Program-made: the position numbers and the translations under genes
Shown here: one piece after another, positions 59,875-64,000 of the stretch
Position numbering within the stretch: position 1 is the stretch's first letter
Layout of the letters: each line of letters starts with the position of its first letter
Assembly: GCF_949287625.1 (NCBI RefSeq)
Contig: NZ_CASEGO010000003.1
Location: 1 to 64,000 of the forward strand
Source of the DNA: an uncultured Brachyspira sp.
Lineage (GTDB): Bacteria > Spirochaetota > Brachyspiria > Brachyspirales > Brachyspiraceae
Reading direction: 5' to 3'
Length of the DNA stretch: 64,000 nucleotides
Notes under the pieces: generated by a model
What the model was told of the DNA's origin: nothing
Database searches by the model: none
What the model saw: only the letters and a program-made list of their open reading frames with translations

Positions 59875-61233
59875 ATGATTAAATTTGTTTTAGTTGGTGC
59901 AGGAAGTGCACAATTCGGATGCGATATGCTTGGAGATATTTTCTCTACAAAATCATTAGAAGGCTCTCATATAACATTACTTGATATTAACCCTAATGCT
60001 TTAAAAAAAGTTTATGATTATGTTAAAAGTTTTATAGAAACAAATAAATTAAATTTTACTGTTGATGCGACTACAGAAAGAAAAGAAGCTTTTAAAAATG
60101 CTGACTTTATTATAAGTTCGATAGAAGTGGGAGATAGATTTTTATTATGGGATCAAGATTGGAAAATACCTATGCAGTATGGTATTCATCAGGTTTATGG
60201 AGAAAATGGAGGAGCTGGAGGAGTATTTCACTCTTTAAGAATTATACCCCATGTGCTTGATATAGTAAAAGATGCTATTGATATATGTCCTAATGCTTAT
60301 ATATTTAATTTTTCTAATCCTATGACTGCTATATGTACTGCTGTAAAAAGAGCTTATCCAGATGCCAAGTTTATAGGTATGTGCCATGAAATAGGCTGGC
60401 TTCATAAATGGCTTCCAAAAATTCTTAGAATGAATTATGAATCTTTGGACATTAAAGCTGGCGGATTAAATCATTTCAGCTGTTTACTAGAAATAAAAGA
60501 TAAAAAAAGCGGAAAAGATTTGTACCCTGATGTATTAAAAAATGCTTATGGTTATTTTGAACATGAAGTAGGGTATAGTGATTTATTAAAATATGCTAAA
60601 GAAAATAACAGCTTTTCAAAAACAGAAAACTTTGATCATTCAATAGAAGAAAAACTCAAAGGCGAGTTTATATGGGCAGACAGAAGACTTTTAAAAGTGA
60701 TATTAGACAATTATAAACTTTTACCTATAACAGTAGACAGTCATTTCGGTGAATATATAGCTTGGGCTTGGGACGTTTCAGATCATAGAGGTATATTAGA
60801 TTTTTATGAATTATACAGAACTGTACTTTCTAAAGCTGAGCCTAAAATAGAACTAATAGTAAAAGAAAGAGCTTCAAGCATAATTGATGCCATAGTTACA
60901 GGCAATAGTTATACAGAAGAGGCTGTAAATATTTTAAATGACGGATTAATAGAAGATTTACCTAACTGGATAGCTGTAGAAGTACCTGCGGTTATTAGTA
61001 AAAATAAAGTTGAGGGTGTAAAACTTAATAATGTACCTAAAGGATTTTTATCGCTTTTAAGAAACTATGTAAGTGTGTATGATTTAACTGCTGAAGCTGC
61101 TATACATAAAAAAAGAGAATATGCTGTGCAGGCTATACTTGCTAACCCAGTTGTGAATGTATGCAAAAATACTGAAGATATGCTTGATACTATGATATCC
61201 TGTCAGAAACCTTATTTAGATTATTTAAAATAA
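59875..61233 (+). CDS. Glycoside hydrolase family 4 enzyme
   Basis: This 452-residue GH4 enzyme uses NAD and Mn(II) in its mechanism. The NAD-binding motif is FVLVGAGSAQFGCDML (about residues 4-19). The metal region contains NFSNPMTAICTAV (Asn-Pro) and GMCHEIGWL (Cys-His), and GGLNHFSCLL is the catalytic-side motif. GH4 enzymes hydrolyse alpha- or beta-glucosides, galactosides or 6-phosphoglycosides; the specificity is not determinable here. A strong terminator at 61262 ends the unit. There are no transporter genes beside it. Confidence 0.9.
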   Translation: MIKFVLVGAGSAQFGCDMLGDIFSTKSLEGSHITLLDINPNALKKVYDYVKSFIETNKLNFTVDATTERKEAFKNADFIISSIEVGDRFLLWDQDWKIPMQYGIHQVYGENGGAGGVFHSLRIIPHVLDIVKDAIDICPNAYIFNFSNPMTAICTAVKRAYPDAKFIGMCHEIGWLHKWLPKILRMNYESLDIKAGGLNHFSCLLEIKDKKSGKDLYPDVLKNAYGYFEHEVGYSDLLKYAKENNSFSKTENFDHSIEEKLKGEFIWADRRLLKVILDNYKLLPITVDSHFGEYIAWAWDVSDHRGILDFYELYRTVLSKAEPKIELIVKERASSIIDAIVTGNSYTEEAVNILNDGLIEDLPNWIAVEVPAVISKNKVEGVKLNNVPKGFLSLLRNYVSVYDLTAEAAIHKKREYAVQAILANPVVNVCKNTEDMLDTMISCQKPYLDYLK

Positions 61234-61261
61234 TTTTTAATAATTAAATATTAAAAAATTA

Positions 61262-61296
61262 ATTAAGTCCTATAATATTATTATAGGGCTTAATTT
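61262..61296 (+). terminator. Terminator of the GH4 gene
   Basis: ATTAAGTCCTATAA pairs with TTATAGGGCTTAAT (one wobble) over a short loop, then TTTTTAT. Confidence 0.85.
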
Positions 61297-61420
61297 TTAT
61301 TAAAAAATTAAAATATTCTTAATATATTTATTTTTAAACTATGTTAATAATTTTAAATATATTATTTATAATTAGCTCTAAGTACTTTGCAAAACTACGC
61401 TTTTTTATGTTTAGTCATGT

Positions 61421-61741
61421 ATATTAGACTTGTTTCAAAAGTACTTGACAATATTAACTTTAAAATTATTTAATCTTAAATCATAAAATACAATGTTTTA
61501 TATGTTGTATAATTTCTTATGTTTTATATGTTGTATAATTTCTTATTTTAGTATATAAAGATGCAGTCCTTTTGCTTCTCGCCGCAGGCGTACTTCGTAT
61601 GGGGTACCACCGAGTAGGTGCCTTGCCTACAGCACGCAGAGCGGACGGCAAAAGAAGTTGGGGTGTGGCACGACTGTGTGCTTCGCAGGGCTAGTCCCCA
61701 CAATTAATAAATAAATTTAGTTTTGAAACAAGTCTATTGTA
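61421..61741. repeat. MITE-like element with terminal inverted repeats
   Basis: The ends are inverted copies of AGACTTGTTTCAAAA (15 bp perfect at 61426-61440 and 61721-61735; about 24 bp with three mismatches). The 320-bp interior has no gene. It includes a tandem 26-bp unit, the GCAGTCCTTTTGCTTC word, and a GC-rich core that has been expanded by ACTTCGT-containing inserts. It fills most of the 575-bp gap between the GH4 gene and pcrA. A partial copy lies at 1-182. Confidence 0.85.
61494..61545 (+). repeat. 26-bp tandem duplication inside the MITE-like element
   Basis: Two perfect head-to-tail copies of a 26-bp AT-rich unit with the word TTGTATAATTTCTTA. The related element at 1-182 has a single copy (about 40-65). 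Confidence 0.85.
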
Positions 61742-61809
61742 TAAATGAAGTGTATTTTATTTAATAATTAAAAAGATTTTAATTAAGTTTTAGTATGTGT
61801 CAATCAGTA

Positions 61810-63810
61810 CTATTTATTTTCTGGTCTTAAAGATGCTTTTAAATTTGAGAAAAACTCCTCTTCATTCATAGCCATTTCTTCAGGCAGATTTTTACTCATC
61901 TCTTCTAAAAATACTGAAGGAGTGCATTCTACTTTTTTTCCCATTTTTGTTCTGCTTCTGCAATAGGTTAGAGTTAAATGTTTTTTAGCCCTTGTCATAG
62001 CAACATAACAAAGACGCCTTTCTTCTTCTATTCCCATTTCATCAGATGAGCTTTTATGATGAGGCATAATACCGTCTTCCATACCGCATATATAAACATA
62101 AGGAAACTCAAGTCCCTTAGCAGCATGTATACTCATAAGCATAATACCTTTCTTTTTTTCATCTTCATCATTTTGCTCTTCTATACTCATAAGAAGTATT
62201 CTGTCTAAATAATTTTTTAAAGTAGCATTTTTATTAGACTTTTCATATTCAAGTATGCCGTTCATAAGAGATTCAACATTTTCCATTTTTTTAGCTCCCT
62301 GCTCTTTGGTATCGCTGGAGTTTAATACTTCATTATGATATGCTATAACATCTAAAAACTTATTTATGTTTTCGTATAGTTTAGGACGTTCAATATCATT
62401 TTTATCAACAGTAAACAAATTATGATAATGCTCTATAATCTCAAGAAAATCTTTTATACCAGCTTTTGCTTTAGGCGAAATGTCTTCCATACTCTCATAA
62501 TTAAGCAAAGTTTGATATAAAGATACTCCGTTTTTTATACTTGTTCCATTAAGATTATTTATAGCAACAGCTCCTATTCCTCTTTTAGGTATATTTATAA
62601 CTCTAAGAAGAGAAACCTCATCTTCAGGATTAACAAACAAATTAAGATATGCTAATATATCCTTAATCTCTTTACGTTCATAAAATTGAAAAGCTCCAAC
62701 TACTGTATAAGGAAGTCCCCTAAGTCTGAAAGCCTCTTCAAAAAGTCTCGACTGAGCATTCATTCTAAAAAGAACAGCAAAGTCTTCATAATTTAATCTT
62801 TTACTTATAGAATAATTAATAATAGAATCTGCTACAAACTGAGCCTCTTCTCTTTCATCTTCGCATGGCATTATCGTAGGCGGTATTCCTTCATCGCCTT
62901 CTGCTACAACTTCTTTATTTTTTCTTTGAGTATTATTGCTTATTACAGAATGTGCTGCTTCAAGTATAGCCTTTGTACTTCTATAATTTTTTGTAAGAGT
63001 TACTATTTTAGCATCAGGATACTCATTTTCAAAAGAAAGTATATTTGATACATCAGCACCTCTAAATGCATATATACTCTGATCATCATCACCAACAACA
63101 GCAATATTTCTATATTTTGATGCTAGAAGGCTTGTAAGTTTATACTGTGCAAAATTAGTGTCCTGATATTCATCAACCATAATATATCTGAATCTTTCCT
63201 GATATTTATTAAGAACCTCTGGAAACTCTATATATAAATCTATTGTTAGGTTAATAAGATCATTAAAATCAACAGCATTATATCCTTTTAAATAATTTTG
63301 ATAAACCTCATATACTCTTTTTGCTTGTTTTTCGAGATCATCATGAGGCTCTACTTCATAAGGCTTCATCAAATTATTTTTATATCTGTCAATATACCAA
63401 GCAAATAGATTTTCATCATAATTGAGAGTATTAATCTTTATTTCTCTTAAAATATTACGTATAAGAGTTCTGCTGTCAGATGAAGAATATATACTAAAAT
63501 TATTTTTATATCCCAATTTTTCAATATCGCCTTTTAATACCCTTACGCAGAATGAGTGAAAGGTGCTTACTACTAATTGTTTCGGTTTTTCTTTTAATAG
63601 TTTTGTTATACGCTCACGCATTTCTGAAGCTGCTTTATTTGTGAATGTAACAGCGAGTATCTGACTAGGAAGTACTCCATGTTTTATTAAATAAGCTATT
63701 CTCTCTGTAATAACTCTAGTTTTTCCGCTTCCAGCCCCTGCTAATGCAAGTAATGGACCGTTTATATGTTCTACTGCCTGTCTTTGTTCTTCATTTAACA
63801 TTAATGCCAT
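61810..63810 (-). CDS. pcrA: UvrD/PcrA-type ATP-dependent DNA helicase
   Basis: This 666-residue superfamily 1 3'-5' helicase has motif I LLALAGAGSGKTRVI (about residues 15-29), AVTFTNKAASEMRERI (Ia), YIMVDEYQDTN (II), VGDDDQSIYAFRGAD (III), LTKNYRST (IV), MLMSIHAAKGLEFPYVYI (V) and VAMTRAKKHLTLTYC (VI). The tail beyond motif VI is shorter than in many PcrA proteins of about 720-750 residues. A GAGAGGAAA ribosome site precedes ATG 63810. It acts in excision repair and replication; no operon partner is seen. Confidence 0.95.
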   Translation of the reverse strand: MALMLNEEQRQAVEHINGPLLALAGAGSGKTRVITERIAYLIKHGVLPSQILAVTFTNKAASEMRERITKLLKEKPKQLVVSTFHSFCVRVLKGDIEKLGYKNNFSIYSSSDSRTLIRNILREIKINTLNYDENLFAWYIDRYKNNLMKPYEVEPHDDLEKQAKRVYEVYQNYLKGYNAVDFNDLINLTIDLYIEFPEVLNKYQERFRYIMVDEYQDTNFAQYKLTSLLASKYRNIAVVGDDDQSIYAFRGADVSNILSFENEYPDAKIVTLTKNYRSTKAILEAAHSVISNNTQRKNKEVVAEGDEGIPPTIMPCEDEREEAQFVADSIINYSISKRLNYEDFAVLFRMNAQSRLFEEAFRLRGLPYTVVGAFQFYERKEIKDILAYLNLFVNPEDEVSLLRVINIPKRGIGAVAINNLNGTSIKNGVSLYQTLLNYESMEDISPKAKAGIKDFLEIIEHYHNLFTVDKNDIERPKLYENINKFLDVIAYHNEVLNSSDTKEQGAKKMENVESLMNGILEYEKSNKNATLKNYLDRILLMSIEEQNDEDEKKKGIMLMSIHAAKGLEFPYVYICGMEDGIMPHHKSSSDEMGIEEERRLCYVAMTRAKKHLTLTYCRSRTKMGKKVECTPSVFLEEMSKNLPEEMAMNEEEFFSNLKASLRPENK

Positions 63811-63904
63811 AATTTTTATTTCCTCTCATTTTGAGGAATTATTATATACCATATTGAAATAATGTAAAATTCTTAATGAGTAGATTTTTCAATATTTATG
63901 ATTT

Positions 63905-64000
63905 ATTTTTTTACAAACTATAGTTGTTTAGGTATATACTGGAACAACTTTATTTTGTTAACTGATGCACATTATATAGAATTATCAACTTTTTGACGCA
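63905..64000 (+). repeat. Dispersed repeat junction and R3 copy 2, cut by window end
   Basis: ACAAACTATAGTTGTTTAGGTATA (63912-63935 region) is the end word of the A modules in reverse. From 63933 the R3 repeat (TATACTGGAAC..., ACATTATATAGAATTATCAAC) follows and runs off the window. It matches 12068-12135. Confidence 0.8.

Overview
The window looks like a chromosomal segment of a very AT-rich spirochaete, most probably a Brachyspira species. The base composition, the envelope genes (OmpA-free lipoproteins, LysM and LptA/LptC-type proteins), the BspA-type leucine-rich (DUF285) proteins and the Rpn-type nuclease all fit that genus. The genus call rests on recognition of gene families, not on a database search.

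Layout. 1-3.7 kb holds dnaN and recF, with a small PIN-toxin/antitoxin pair wedged between them, then a short BspA-like gene. 3.7-10.3 kb is an accessory stretch. It has a mosaic dispersed repeat, a secreted ankyrin protein and a divergent Rpn-family nuclease driven by a consensus, apparently leaderless promoter. It also has a frameshifted oligopeptide-binding lipoprotein and a two-gene AAA ATPase plus PD-(D/E)XK nuclease cassette bracketed by a perfect 24-bp direct repeat. 10.4-20.8 kb is metabolic: pyrG, a methionine ABC operon (metN-metI-DUF169-metQ), dcd, pgi, a BioD-like ATPase and a GH57 glucanotransferase. 20.9-22.0 kb is a degenerate insertion sequence whose ends and 16-bp target duplication can be read directly. 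22.1-31.4 kb carries glmS, a block of mosaic repeats, a polytopic membrane protein, a TrpX-like binding protein, truA, two tRNAs and a translationally coupled kdsC-lptC-lptA-lipoprotein operon. 31.6-38.7 kb is a surface-protein island with a beta-barrel-like protein and three paralogous lipoproteins that share the sequence HFNPRYYY directly after the lipidated cysteine. 38.8-53.7 kb mixes DNA-related genes (RadC-like, XRE regulator, orphan methyltransferase), an ABC1 kinase, tRNA-Asn, an IspH fused to a UbiA-like membrane domain, rpmB, a glutamate synthase small subunit and a lipoprotein/LysM pair. 53.8-64 kb contains scpA, a BspA-DUF4132 fusion and relatives, dgt, a GH4 glycosidase, a MITE-like element and pcrA/uvrD.

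The most promising points for new biology are the repeat-bracketed ATPase-nuclease cassette (8.35-10.30 kb), the Rpn gene with its back-to-back promoters and duplicated flanks, and the mosaic repeat families peppered with short GC-rich inserts built around ACTTCGT. Also notable are the IspH-UbiA fusion, the BspA-DUF4132 fusion, and DUF169 inside a methionine transporter operon. No CRISPR array or rRNA was seen, and no riboswitch could be recognised.
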